30,054 bases of DNA, taken from Gammaproteobacteria bacterium (GTDB lineage Bacteria > Pseudomonadota > Gammaproteobacteria > Pseudomonadales > UBA7434). How positions within the stretch are numbered: the stretch's first letter is position 1; the number at the start of each line of letters is the position of its first letter. This document shows, piece after piece, positions 14,885 through 23,386 of the stretch. Below the pieces are notes generated by a model, which was not told the DNA's origin, searched no databases, and worked only from the letters and a program-made list of their open reading frames with translations. Position numbers and translations under genes: made by a program. The stretch covers positions 1 to 30,054 of the forward strand of contig JAJRPK010000122.1 in assembly GCA_024280785.1 (NCBI GenBank), written 5' to 3'.

Positions 14885-15604
14885 CTATTTCGTAAGAGGT
14901 GCTGGAAGTGCTTGAAACCCCATATCCCATACGCCGTGGCCAAGATTTTGGCCTCGTCGCTCAAACTTTGTTTCGGCCCTTCCATATGCCTCACGATCGA
15001 TATAAAGATCGGCCCCGGCAATATTTTCAAATAGTTTTTGCTCGCCCATGATTTTTAATATGTATTCGGCATAGGGTTGCCAGTCGGTTGCAATATGCAA
15101 TAGTCCACCAGATTTAAGCTTGGAGTGGGCGAGAGCTAAAAACGATGGATTAACAAGTCGGCGCTTATGGTGTTTTGTTTTATGCCATGGGTCTGGAAAA
15201 TATATATTTATTCTTTCGAGTATATAAGGGGATATGCAGAGTTCCAATACTTTGATGGCATCTTCATTATAAACGCGGATATTTTTTAATCCCTCTTTTT
15301 CTACTAGAGATAAAAGCCGGCCTACGCCCGGAGTATGGACTTCGACACCAATAAAGTTTTTGTTGGGGTTTTCAGCGGCCATTTGGGCAAGTGAGTCTCC
15401 CATTCCAAACCCTATTTCCAGAACAAAAGGGTGGCTATTGTCAAAAACCTCAGTGTACGCAATTGAATGGTTGGTGGTTGTCAGGCCCCATTGTTGTAAA
15501 TGCAAATCGAATGCTTGCTGTTGCGCAGACGTCATACGGCGGCCGCGAACAACAAAGCTCTTAATACGGCGGGAAAACTCAACGGGTTGCTCAGCTTTGC
15601 TCAT
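14885..15604 (-). CDS. trmB: tRNA (guanine-46-N7)-methyltransferase
   Basis: SAM-dependent enzyme that makes m7G46 in the variable loop of tRNA. The 239-residue protein carries the SAM motif EIGFGMGD (63-70), the family signature INIYFPDPWHKTKHHKRR with the catalytic-region aspartate, TDWQPYAEY, and the C-terminal TKFERRG. The length is normal. The start has no obvious ribosome binding site, and the DUF423 gene ends 39 bases upstream on the same strand, so the two are probably co-transcribed. Confidence 0.96.
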   Translation of the reverse strand: MSKAEQPVEFSRRIKSFVVRGRRMTSAQQQAFDLHLQQWGLTTTNHSIAYTEVFDNSHPFVLEIGFGMGDSLAQMAAENPNKNFIGVEVHTPGVGRLLSLVEKEGLKNIRVYNEDAIKVLELCISPYILERINIYFPDPWHKTKHHKRRLVNPSFLALAHSKLKSGGLLHIATDWQPYAEYILKIMGEQKLFENIAGADLYIDREAYGRAETKFERRGQNLGHGVWDMGFQALPAPLTK

Positions 15605-15643
15605 TAGCTATAAATTTTTTTATATTATCGTGCAGAAGGGTAG

Positions 15644-16033
15644 TTATAAATTTCGCCAGCTGCCGAGAAACAGAAATAGCCATCCAGCCATCAAACACAA
15701 GCCGCCTAACGGCGTTATTAAGCCAATATTGATAAAACCTAGATTCCGCAGTTCTGTAATGGATAGTATATATAAAGAGCCACAGAAAAAAATAATGCCC
15801 AGAGAAAAAGCCAGACCACTGCCGATTAGCCATCGAGATGTCGGCCATTGCAAGACAAGTATCCCTACAAAAAGTAAAGCAAGAGTGTGCCAAAATTGGT
15901 ATTGAACGGCAGTTTCGTATGCGCCCATTAGCTCAGGTGATAAGCGCGCACGTAATGCGTGAGCTCCAAAAGCACCGAATATTACGGCAATGAGTCCACT
16001 TAATGATGCCGTGAGTATGATGAGTTTAGCCAT
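15644..16033 (-). CDS. DUF423-family membrane protein
   Basis: A 129-residue protein with four hydrophobic segments and the family's FGAFGAHAL near the N-terminus, plus QYQFWHTLALL and the GSLYIL block. Members are small inner-membrane proteins of unknown function. It sits between the rpoH terminator and trmB and likely shares a transcript with trmB. Confidence 0.9.
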   Translation of the reverse strand: MAKLIILTASLSGLIAVIFGAFGAHALRARLSPELMGAYETAVQYQFWHTLALLFVGILVLQWPTSRWLIGSGLAFSLGIIFFCGSLYILSITELRNLGFINIGLITPLGGLCLMAGWLFLFLGSWRNL

Positions 16034-16070
16034 GGTTAGGTTTCTTGGAATCGAGGCTGGTTGAAAGACA

Positions 16071-16116
16071 TTTGCGATAAAAAAGCCGCCATTAGAGGCG
16101 GCTTTTTTATCGCAAA
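16071..16116 (-). terminator. Strong intrinsic terminator after rpoH
   Basis: A perfect 20-base inverted repeat (16071-16090 and 16097-16116) with a six-base loop. The core is GCCGCC / GGCGGC flanked by A6 and T6, so it can work in both directions. It begins 9 bases after the rpoH stop on the minus strand and separates rpoH from the DUF423-trmB unit. Confidence 0.92.
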
Positions 16117-16125
16117 ATCAGGGGT

Positions 16126-16983
16126 TTATGATTCCATAAACCCTTTCAGTTTATTCATTGCATTCTTTTCAAGCTGTCTAATACGTTCAGCGGATATTTG
16201 ATATTTGTCGGCCAGCTCGTGTAACGTAGATTTATTACCATCGTTCAACCATCGGGATTGCAAGATATCTTGGCTGCGCTCATCGAGAAGCTTAAGAGCT
16301 GCGTGTAAATTGTTTGTTTGCTTGTCTGCCCATTGTTTATTCTCGGCTGCTAAAGCCGGGTCGGTTGAGTGGTCTTCCAAGTAATAGGCAGGGGCTTGGT
16401 TGGCTTTTTCATCGTCGGCATCTGCTGGAGCATCAAAACCAACATCGTAGGAAGAAAGGCGGCCTTCCATATGGCGGACGTCTTTAACCGCTACGCCTAG
16501 ATCATTGGCAATAGCAGAAGCTTCATCGTTTGTTAGCCATGCCAAATGTTTCTTGGCGCTGCGTAAGTTGAAAAATAATTTACGCTGAGCTTTGGTGGTT
16601 GCTATTTTGACGATGCGCCAGTTACGTAAAATATACTCATGTATTTCTGCTTTGATCCAATGTACAGCAAAAGATACCAGCCGAACGCCCTTGTCTGGAT
16701 CAAAACGTTTGACCGCTTTCATTAGGCCAACGTTTCCTTCTTGGATAAGGTCGCCCAAATTTAAACCGTAACCATTATAGGATTTCGCAATGTGAACTAC
16801 GAATCGCAAGTGGGCGAGTACCAATTCGCGAGCCGAGGCCAAGTCGTCTTCATCGACTAATCGGTGAGCGAGCTCTTGCTCGCGCTCTACAGTCAAGATG
16901 TCGAAGCTGCTAACGGAATGCATGTAGGCATTGATGTTGCCGCCAGGCGTGAGAACGGGAATCGCTTGTAATTGTGTCTTCAT
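16126..16983 (-). CDS. rpoH: Heat-shock RNA polymerase sigma factor (sigma-32)
   Basis: Directs RNA polymerase to heat-shock promoters. The 285-residue protein has sigma region 2 (DLIQEGNVGLMKAVKRFDPD, about 78-97), the diagnostic RpoH box QRKLFFNLR (133-141) that separates it from RpoD and RpoS, and region 4.2 with a helix-turn-helix (LHELADKYQISAERIRQLE). The length matches the family. It follows ftsY-ftsE-ftsX on the same strand but is separated from ftsX by 200 bases holding a perfect CIRCE element, so it has its own regulated promoter. Control of its level by HrcA is therefore expected in addition to the usual translational and proteolytic control. Confidence 0.97.
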   Translation of the reverse strand: MKTQLQAIPVLTPGGNINAYMHSVSSFDILTVEREQELAHRLVDEDDLASARELVLAHLRFVVHIAKSYNGYGLNLGDLIQEGNVGLMKAVKRFDPDKGVRLVSFAVHWIKAEIHEYILRNWRIVKIATTKAQRKLFFNLRSAKKHLAWLTNDEASAIANDLGVAVKDVRHMEGRLSSYDVGFDAPADADDEKANQAPAYYLEDHSTDPALAAENKQWADKQTNNLHAALKLLDERSQDILQSRWLNDGNKSTLHELADKYQISAERIRQLEKNAMNKLKGFMES

Positions 16984-17038
16984 GAAATACTCACGAGTTT
17001 AGTTGCTTTAGTTGTAGTTCGTGGCCTCAACCAGTACT

Positions 17039-17068
17039 ACTACAGAATTTGCTTCATATCAGGCTCAA
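17039..17068 (-). promoter_or_regulatory. Candidate rpoH promoter
   Basis: On the minus strand TTGAGC (17063-17068) and TGTAGT (17039-17044) are 18 bases apart and each matches four of six sigma-70 positions. An alternative extended -10, TGCTAATAT, overlaps the CIRCE element (17068-17076). Either start would place the operator at or next to the promoter. I cannot decide between them. Confidence 0.35.
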
Positions 17069-17070
17069 TA

Positions 17071-17097
17071 TTAGCACTCTTACACTTAGAGTGCTAA
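17071..17097. promoter_or_regulatory. CIRCE operator (HrcA binding site) upstream of rpoH
   Basis: TTAGCACTC (17071-17079), nine bases, GAGTGCTAA (17089-17097). This is identical to the CIRCE consensus in both arms and in spacing. CIRCE is bound by the repressor HrcA, which is released on heat shock. It lies 88 bases upstream of the rpoH start codon and 84 bases beyond the end of ftsX, so rpoH is the evident target. Confidence 0.93.
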
Positions 17098-17183
17098 TTA
17101 CCGTTAAGTTCCCTGAATTAAAGTATTTAAGAGTTAAATAGTTGGGTCGGAGGGAGGCTGAGATGCCCCTAATAAGCTCGAGG

Positions 17184-18194
17184 TTAACGGGGCTCGAGGG
17201 CCCTGATATGCTGGGCTGACGCGAGCCATGCGCCAAGCCAGCCCAGTCCTGCACAGCCGATCAATAACGAAATACTGTTGATAACACCTAGGCCATTAAG
17301 CTTAAATTGGGAGCCATAGGCTCCAGAAATGTCTGCTATGGAGGAAGTAAGCACCAACATACCCATGCTGAGGAGCAGGAGAGCAATGATCGCTGACCCG
17401 GCCCCAAATAACAGGCCCATATAAAGAAACGGCCTACGAATAAATGCGTTGGTTCCGCCGACGAGCTTAGTCACAACGATTTCTTCTTTACGACTATCAA
17501 TTGACAGCTTTATGGTGTTTCCTACTACCAGAACAACCCCTATAGCAAGAAGAACGCTAAGCCCTGTTACAGCTTGGTGAATAAAATTTGTCACTGACTG
17601 TACTTTTTTTAACCAGCTCAAATCAAATTTTACTTGAGCGACCGAGTTGAGTTCTTTTGTACGAAGCTCTATTTCTTTAGCTGTACTCGCAGTAAGTGAT
17701 TGCTTACTAATTGTCAGGGTGACGACCGCCGGTAATGGATTTTTTGGCAAATTAGAGATGACCTCACCAAACCCTGATGTTGACTGAAAACTTACCAGAG
17801 CTTGTTCTTGAGAGATATATTCCGTCGTTCCCACTCCCTCCCAAGTTTTTATTTCTGCCGCTAGCTTACGACCTTCTGCGTCGTCGATATGATCGTGCAA
17901 ATATAAGCTTATCTGCACGCTGTCGTTGACGTCTCCCGTTAACCGCTCAAGATTTGCTATGGCCACATTGAATCCCGTTGGCAAAGCAATCGCAATAGCT
18001 AAAACTAGTAACGTGACAAGGCTAGAAAACGGGGTCGTAGTGAGCCGATGGAGGCTCTCCTTGGCCACGAGGATATGATTTTCTTTCCAAGAATAGAATC
18101 GATAGCTAAAGTTATTTGGATGAGAGCTGGCGCCGAGCTGCCGCACCGGTTTTAAGGTAGGAGATCCTTTTTTTTTATTTCTAGAATGAAACAT
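17184..18194 (-). CDS. ftsX: Cell division protein FtsX
   Basis: Membrane partner of FtsE; the complex activates periplasmic cell-wall hydrolases at the division site. The 336-residue protein has a basic cytoplasmic N-terminus, a first membrane segment (about 59-78), a large periplasmic loop and three C-terminal membrane segments (about 205-230, 255-283, 300-328), the FtsX topology. The conserved VKFDLSWLKK stretch lies before the second segment. It begins 45 bases after ftsE in a ftsY-ftsE-ftsX operon. No intrinsic terminator is evident after it, so some transcription may read into the rpoH region. Confidence 0.95.
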   Translation of the reverse strand: MFHSRNKKKGSPTLKPVRQLGASSHPNNFSYRFYSWKENHILVAKESLHRLTTTPFSSLVTLLVLAIAIALPTGFNVAIANLERLTGDVNDSVQISLYLHDHIDDAEGRKLAAEIKTWEGVGTTEYISQEQALVSFQSTSGFGEVISNLPKNPLPAVVTLTISKQSLTASTAKEIELRTKELNSVAQVKFDLSWLKKVQSVTNFIHQAVTGLSVLLAIGVVLVVGNTIKLSIDSRKEEIVVTKLVGGTNAFIRRPFLYMGLLFGAGSAIIALLLLSMGMLVLTSSIADISGAYGSQFKLNGLGVINSISLLIGCAGLGWLGAWLASAQHIRALEPR

Positions 18195-18239
18195 GTTGTC
18201 GCTTAATTCAATAGATTGAGGTCTTTGATAGCAAAGTGC

Positions 18240-19043
18240 CTATTGGTTGGTACTGGCGCTGTGTTTCTTGTTTTCGATTGTACTATGAGTTGGGCTACCA
18301 CTAGGATTCTGGATAGGGGTATCTTCTGTCCGGTTAGGCAAACCCTGATCGTTGTCGATAAACTTGGCCGGATTACTAAATTTGGCAGTATTGTTTATCA
18401 ATAACCCATCCCGCAAAATAAGTGATCGGTGGGGCATTCGGGCTATCAGTGCCAAGTCGTGAGTAGCGACCAACACAGTTACTCCGACATTATTAAACTC
18501 TTTAAATAGCTCCATTATTTCAGCGCTGAGGGCAGGGTCTAAGTTTCCTGTGGGTTCGTCGGCAAGCAAAAATGGCGGTTTGTTAACAACTGCTCGAGCA
18601 ATTCCAACTCGTTGTTGCTCCCCTCCCGATAAACTCTGTGGATTTTGTTTTTCTTTTGAAAGTAAGCCAACCTTATCGAGGGCCGCGCGAACTCTACGGC
18701 CCACATCTCGAGGGTGAAAGCCAGATACCACTAAGGGTAGTGCTACGTTATGGTAAACACTGCGATCGAATAGAAGTTGGTGGTTTTGATATACAACGCC
18801 TATTTTACGGCGCAACATCGGTATTTGTCGGTGTGAAAGCTTCGCCAAATCGAGATTGTCAATCCAAACCGTGCCTTTAGTGGCGCGCTCCATAAGCATA
18901 ATCAGTTTAAGCAAAGTACTCTTTCCAGCGCCCGAATGGCCCGTGAGAAAGGTCATTTTTCCAGCATCTAACGCAAAGCTGACATCTGACAGCGCTTCTT
19001 GCCCGGTAGCGTAGCGTTTAGTGACATGCTCGAATCGAATCAT
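18240..19043 (-). CDS. ftsE: Cell division ATP-binding protein FtsE, with C-terminal extension
   Basis: ABC-type ATPase of the FtsEX complex. Walker A GHSGAGKST is at residues 35-43, and the ABC signature LSGGEQQR, Walker B LLADEPTGNLD and the switch His (VATHDLAL) are all present. At 267 residues it is about 45 longer than the usual 222: the extra C-terminal tail (from about INNTAKFSNPAKF) is polar, rich in Asn, Ser, Thr, Pro and Lys, and looks disordered. The start is only two bases from the ftsY stop, so translation is coupled. The tail could be a lineage-specific interaction region or neutral extension. Confidence 0.95.
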   Translation of the reverse strand: MIRFEHVTKRYATGQEALSDVSFALDAGKMTFLTGHSGAGKSTLLKLIMLMERATKGTVWIDNLDLAKLSHRQIPMLRRKIGVVYQNHQLLFDRSVYHNVALPLVVSGFHPRDVGRRVRAALDKVGLLSKEKQNPQSLSGGEQQRVGIARAVVNKPPFLLADEPTGNLDPALSAEIMELFKEFNNVGVTVLVATHDLALIARMPHRSLILRDGLLINNTAKFSNPAKFIDNDQGLPNRTEDTPIQNPSGSPTHSTIENKKHSASTNQ

Positions 19044-19045
19044 AT

Positions 19046-20173
19046 TTAGCCCACGTTGGCAAAAATTGCCTGAACAAATTCGTCGGCGTCAAACGGCCGT
19101 AGATCTTCTACTTGCTCGCCAACACCGATAAATCGAATAGGCAGTTTTAATCGTTCGCTGATAGCAAAGACAACGCCGCCTTTAGCTGTGCCGTCGAGCT
19201 TGGTTACTGCAATACCACTTACACCTACAGCTGCTTTGAAATTTTCGGCTTGAGCAATCGCATTTTGTCCTGTAGTCGCGTCTAACACCAGCAAAATCTC
19301 TTGGGGAGCCTCAGGGTCAATTTTTCCCATGACCCGTACAACTTTTTTTAGCTCCTCCATTAAGTGTTCTTTATTATGTAACCGGCCGGCAGTGTCTGCG
19401 ATGAGCACATCAATATCCTTCGATTTAGCCGATTGAAGTGCATCAAAAATAACGGAAGCACCGTCGGCCCCAGTTTGCTGCGCCACCACGGGTACATCGT
19501 TGCGATCCCCCCAGGCTTGTAGTTGCTCAACGGCTGCAGCACGATAAGTATCTCCGGCAGCAAGCATGACCTTTAGGCCTTCTTTTTGAAAGCGCCTAGC
19601 CAATTTCCCGATGGTTGTGGTCTTACCTGCGCCGTTAACACCAACGACCAATATGACAAACGGCGTATGGTTACAGTCAATAACAAAGGGTTGATGGCTC
19701 GGCGACAGGGTCTGCGCTAGCTCTGCTTTAAGCTGCTCGTAGAGTGAGTCCGAGTCGGCAAGAGACTGTCGTTCAATGCCGTCACTCAATTTTTCCATTA
19801 TGTACTTAGTAGTATCGATTCCGACGTCTGCCAGTAGAAGCTGGGTTTCGATTTCTTCAAGCAATTCATCATCAATTTCTTTTTTGCCTAATAATAGCCT
19901 GCCAAGCCCATCTCCAAAGGAGCTGCTGGTTCGGCTTAATTTGCTGGCGAGGCGTTTAATAAACCCTTGTTTTGGTGCTTCATCAAGGCTATCTGCGTGG
20001 TTGTGAACGATAGACTCTTGGGCCGAAGATGGCTCTTTAACGATGGGGCTGACGACCTCAGCGTGTGCTGTGCTGGCACCGTCATTTATGTCTTGTATTT
20101 CGTTGGCATGAGAGGGGGTGGCTTGATCTGGTTGCGGCTGAGGTTTGCGCCCTCGCCTTATAAATCGCAGCAT
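19046..20173 (-). CDS. ftsY: Signal recognition particle receptor FtsY
   Basis: SRP-receptor GTPase that docks ribosomes making membrane proteins to the SecYEG translocon. The 375-residue protein has a variable, charged N-terminal region (1 to about 70), the N domain, and the GTPase domain with G1 GVNGAGKTTT (178-187), DTAGR (260-264) and TKLD (324-327). The DTYRAAAVEQL SRP-GTPase insert is present. It is the first gene of ftsY-ftsE-ftsX and is divergent from rsmD, with 128 bases between them that should hold both promoters. Confidence 0.97.
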   Translation of the reverse strand: MLRFIRRGRKPQPQPDQATPSHANEIQDINDGASTAHAEVVSPIVKEPSSAQESIVHNHADSLDEAPKQGFIKRLASKLSRTSSSFGDGLGRLLLGKKEIDDELLEEIETQLLLADVGIDTTKYIMEKLSDGIERQSLADSDSLYEQLKAELAQTLSPSHQPFVIDCNHTPFVILVVGVNGAGKTTTIGKLARRFQKEGLKVMLAAGDTYRAAAVEQLQAWGDRNDVPVVAQQTGADGASVIFDALQSAKSKDIDVLIADTAGRLHNKEHLMEELKKVVRVMGKIDPEAPQEILLVLDATTGQNAIAQAENFKAAVGVSGIAVTKLDGTAKGGVVFAISERLKLPIRFIGVGEQVEDLRPFDADEFVQAIFANVG

Positions 20174-20301
20174 GGATGGTCTCGTGTTTCAGTTTTAATT
20201 CTACGGCGCCGTGGATTCCAACGTTATCGTTCGATATCCTACCATTTATCTTTTAAGACGATAGCCGTATCTCTCGATTTTTATACTAAAATTTAAACGA
20301 T

Positions 20302-20892
20302 ATGAACGCTAAAAAAACAAACCGCGCCAAGCTTAACAATATTCGTATTATTGGTGGTTCGTGGCGAGGTCGTAAGCTACCCGTCGTAGATGTTGAGGGC
20401 CTGAGGCCTACTGGGGACAGGATTAGGGAGACACTTTTTAATTGGTTGGCACCCTGTATAAGTGGTTCACACTGTCTAGATCTTTTTGCGGGCAGTGGCG
20501 GACTGTCATTTGAAGCATTGTCACGGGGGGCGGATTCGGTAGTTGCTGTTGATGATAGCCTTGTGGTGGTAAATTCACTTAAGCACACCGCCAAAGACCT
20601 TGCTGCAACTAATCTAACGGTGATTAAGGCCGATGCACTGCGCTGGCTAGCAATAACCTCGGCGCCCGTTACGAAATTTGATCTGGTGTTTTTAGATCCG
20701 CCTTTTCATTTGGATATTTTGGGCCCTATCGTTAAGCTCCTTACTGAGAATCCGTGGCTGGCACCTAAGGCTATGATTTACGTTGAACAGCCTAAAGGGC
20801 AAGAGATTCCGGCTAATTTTATCGGTTGGCAGATAGCCAAAGAGAAAACGACGGGAGCCGTTAGCTATCGTCTCTTTCAGTTGCGAGCATAG
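20302..20892 (+). CDS. rsmD: 16S rRNA (guanine-966-N2)-methyltransferase
   Basis: Methylates G966 of 16S rRNA. The 196-residue protein has the typical N-terminal IIGGSWRGRKL, RPTGDRIRETLFNWL, SAM motif LDLFAGSGG (59-67) and catalytic motif DPPF (132-135). The length is usual. The start has no strong ribosome binding site, but the conserved domain begins at residue 14, which supports it. It is divergent from ftsY, as in many gammaproteobacteria. Confidence 0.95.
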   Translation: MNAKKTNRAKLNNIRIIGGSWRGRKLPVVDVEGLRPTGDRIRETLFNWLAPCISGSHCLDLFAGSGGLSFEALSRGADSVVAVDDSLVVVNSLKHTAKDLAATNLTVIKADALRWLAITSAPVTKFDLVFLDPPFHLDILGPIVKLLTENPWLAPKAMIYVEQPKGQEIPANFIGWQIAKEKTTGAVSYRLFQLRA

Positions 20893-21009
20893 TTGATACC
20901 CAAATAAAAGTTGTTGGCTAAATTGATAAGTGTGACTTGCTTGAGATCTTGAGGCTTGGCACAATAGTGACTACTAAGTTTAATGGCACAATTTAGGACG
21001 ACTTCACTA

Positions 21010-21489
21010 ATGGCTTCTGTTGTTTATCCCGGTACATTTGACCCTCCAACCAATGGCCACGTTGACATTATTGAGCGGGCGGCAAAATTATTCGATCATG
21101 TGACGGTTGCCGTAGCGGCTAGTAGTAAAAAACAGCCGATGTTTACTCTTGAGCAGAGAGTTGAGATGGCCGCCTTTTCTGTAGCGCATATCAAGAATGT
21201 GAAGGTGTTGGGGTTTAATAAACTGTTGACCTTCTTCTTAGAAGAAATTGATGAAACGGTTGTTTTAAGGGGGTTGCGAGCGGTCTCAGATTTCGAGTAC
21301 GAATTTCAGCTGGCTAACATGAATCGCGCGATCAAACATGATTTTGAAACGGTTTTTCTAACCCCCGCAGATGATCTTACTTATATTTCTTCTACCCTGG
21401 TTAGGGAAATTGCTACTTTAGGCGGCGATGTGTCTAAGTTCGTTCCGCCGCCAGCACTGGCCGCCATTAAACAAAAAATAGAAAGGTGA
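21010..21489 (+). CDS. coaD: Pantetheine-phosphate adenylyltransferase
   Basis: Fourth step of coenzyme A synthesis: joins phosphopantetheine and ATP to dephospho-CoA. Starting at ATG 21010 it has 159 residues, the family's usual length, with YPGTFDPPTNGH holding the nucleotidyltransferase T-x-G-H motif (14-17) and the ISSTLVRE block near the end. An ATG nine codons earlier is in frame but adds residues absent from the family; AGGACG lies upstream of 21010. The stop codon overlaps the start of ggt. Confidence 0.95.
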   Translation: MASVVYPGTFDPPTNGHVDIIERAAKLFDHVTVAVAASSKKQPMFTLEQRVEMAAFSVAHIKNVKVLGFNKLLTFFLEEIDETVVLRGLRAVSDFEYEFQLANMNRAIKHDFETVFLTPADDLTYISSTLVREIATLGGDVSKFVPPPALAAIKQKIER

Positions 21490-23378
21490 TGACTAGGTTT
21501 TGCTTAGGGATTCTATTGTTTTTAAGTTCATTCCTTAGTGCCGCCACGCAAGTAGATTCCACCGTTCAGCCAGACTCTGCTATTTCTCCAATCGTCAAAA
21601 CCAGTCAGTTAATTAATGACCTAAACACGACGACTCAATTAATTCAAAACTCTGGAAAAGACTTAGCGCCCGAACCAGCGAGTGCCATTTCTGTGGCAGG
21701 CGATGACAAGGTGTCTGTGGGCCGAAAATATATGGCGGTAACGGCAAACCCACACGCGACTAGAGCTGCTCAAAAAATATTAGAGCAAGGTGGAACGGCA
21801 ATCGATGCTGCTGTTGCTGCACAAATGGTGCTGGGTTTAGTTGAACCGCAATCATCGGGTTTGGGAGGTGGTGGGTTTTTGCTGTACTGGGATGCAAAGT
21901 CTCGGCAGTTAGAAACTTACGATGGCCGCGAAACTGCACCAATTACTGCCGATGAAAGTTTGTTCCTCAATCCCGAGAACGGAATCCCCGTAGGGTTTTT
22001 TGATGCGGTAATCGGTGGCCGTAGTGTTGGTGTTGCCGGTTTAGTTAAAATGTTAGATTCCGCTCACTCAGCCCATGGGCATCTCGAATGGCAGGAGTTG
22101 TTTGCAGATGCGATTGAATTAGCGACCAACGGTTTTCATGTTTCAGAGCGGCTACATACATTAATAAAACGAGTTCCAAAAGTTAAAGAGAGACCGGAAA
22201 TAGCAAATTATTTGTTTGACTCCGAGGGCCTGCCACTTGAAATAGGCGCGATACTAAAAAATGATCAATACGCAGCAACCCTGAGCAGTCTTGCAGATAA
22301 TGGTGGTGAAATCTTTTATCGCGGGGACTTCTCTCGAGCGATGATTGAGGCGGTTAATGATGACAGTAACCCAGGAGGTTTATCGCAAGCTGATTTCGAT
22401 CGTTATCAAGTCATAAATCGGCCTGCTGTTTGCAAAGAGTTATTTGATCACTTAATTTGTGGCATGGGCCCTCCATCGTCCGGAGGCAGTACAGTTTTAG
22501 CGATTCTTGGCATACTTCAAGGTTTTGATGTAGAACAAACTACCAATGGGCAGCGCAAAAATATTAAGCTAGCCAACAATGGTGTTAACGATATAGATGT
22601 GGCGCATAGATTTATTGAGGCGTCGAGGTTAGCATTTGCTGATAGAAATACCTATATTGCCGATCCGGATTTTATTGAAGTGCCCATTGAGAGAATGCTT
22701 GATCAAGCGTATTTGGTTCGTCGATCTCATTTGATCAAGTCGGAACAGGCGATGGCGCAGGCCTTTCCCGGTGTCTTTCCCGGCCGAGAGATTTCTCAGC
22801 GGTGGATGCAGAATAGCCCAGAAATGGAGTCAACAACGCACATGAGCATTGTCGATCAATACGGAAGCATGTTGAGTATGACGACTAGTATTGAAACGGC
22901 ATTTGGTTCGCGGTTAATGACGGGCGGTTTTATTTTGAATAATCAGCTAACGGATTTCTCATTTGTTCCAGAGTCCAAAGACAAGATTAAAATAGCTAAC
23001 CGAGTGCAGGGCGGTAAGCGACCAAGGAGTTCAATGTCTCCAATGATTGTTTTTGACGGTGCCGGAGATCCCGTTTTAGCTATTGGTTCGCCGGGAGGTA
23101 AAAAAATAATAGGCTATGTTGCCCGCGTGTTGTATGAGGTTTTGGCGCTTGATCGGCCCTTAGTGCAATCAGTGCAGGCTAAACATGTATTTCATATTGG
23201 GAGCCGACTAGAGGTTGAAAAAGGCGTATCAGAGAAACTGTTAGAGGGGCTTAGAGAAAAAAAGCATAACCCTCAAGTCAAGCCTCAAACTAGCGGTATC
23301 CATGCGGTGATAAAGCAAGGTGACCATTGGCTGGGTGTTGCCGACCCACGTCGTGAGGGTATTGCGCTGGGAAACTAG
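21489..23378 (+). CDS. ggt: Gamma-glutamyltransferase
   Basis: Ntn-hydrolase that cleaves gamma-glutamyl bonds such as in glutathione, in the periplasm. The 629-residue precursor has a signal peptide (residues 1 to about 18, LLFLSSFLSA) and should self-cleave before the catalytic Thr449 in STTHMSIVD. The large subunit has SSGLGGGGF and the substrate Arg region YDGRETAP; the small subunit has the GSPGGKKI oxyanion-type motif. It is longer than most family members because about 60 residues of polar, Ser/Thr/Gln-rich sequence separate the signal peptide from the catalytic domain. The ATG overlaps the coaD stop (TGATG), so translation is coupled; a GTG one codon earlier is possible. Confidence 0.94.
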   Translation: MTRFCLGILLFLSSFLSAATQVDSTVQPDSAISPIVKTSQLINDLNTTTQLIQNSGKDLAPEPASAISVAGDDKVSVGRKYMAVTANPHATRAAQKILEQGGTAIDAAVAAQMVLGLVEPQSSGLGGGGFLLYWDAKSRQLETYDGRETAPITADESLFLNPENGIPVGFFDAVIGGRSVGVAGLVKMLDSAHSAHGHLEWQELFADAIELATNGFHVSERLHTLIKRVPKVKERPEIANYLFDSEGLPLEIGAILKNDQYAATLSSLADNGGEIFYRGDFSRAMIEAVNDDSNPGGLSQADFDRYQVINRPAVCKELFDHLICGMGPPSSGGSTVLAILGILQGFDVEQTTNGQRKNIKLANNGVNDIDVAHRFIEASRLAFADRNTYIADPDFIEVPIERMLDQAYLVRRSHLIKSEQAMAQAFPGVFPGREISQRWMQNSPEMESTTHMSIVDQYGSMLSMTTSIETAFGSRLMTGGFILNNQLTDFSFVPESKDKIKIANRVQGGKRPRSSMSPMIVFDGAGDPVLAIGSPGGKKIIGYVARVLYEVLALDRPLVQSVQAKHVFHIGSRLEVEKGVSEKLLEGLREKKHNPQVKPQTSGIHAVIKQGDHWLGVADPRREGIALGN

Positions 23379-23386
23379 CGGAATAA

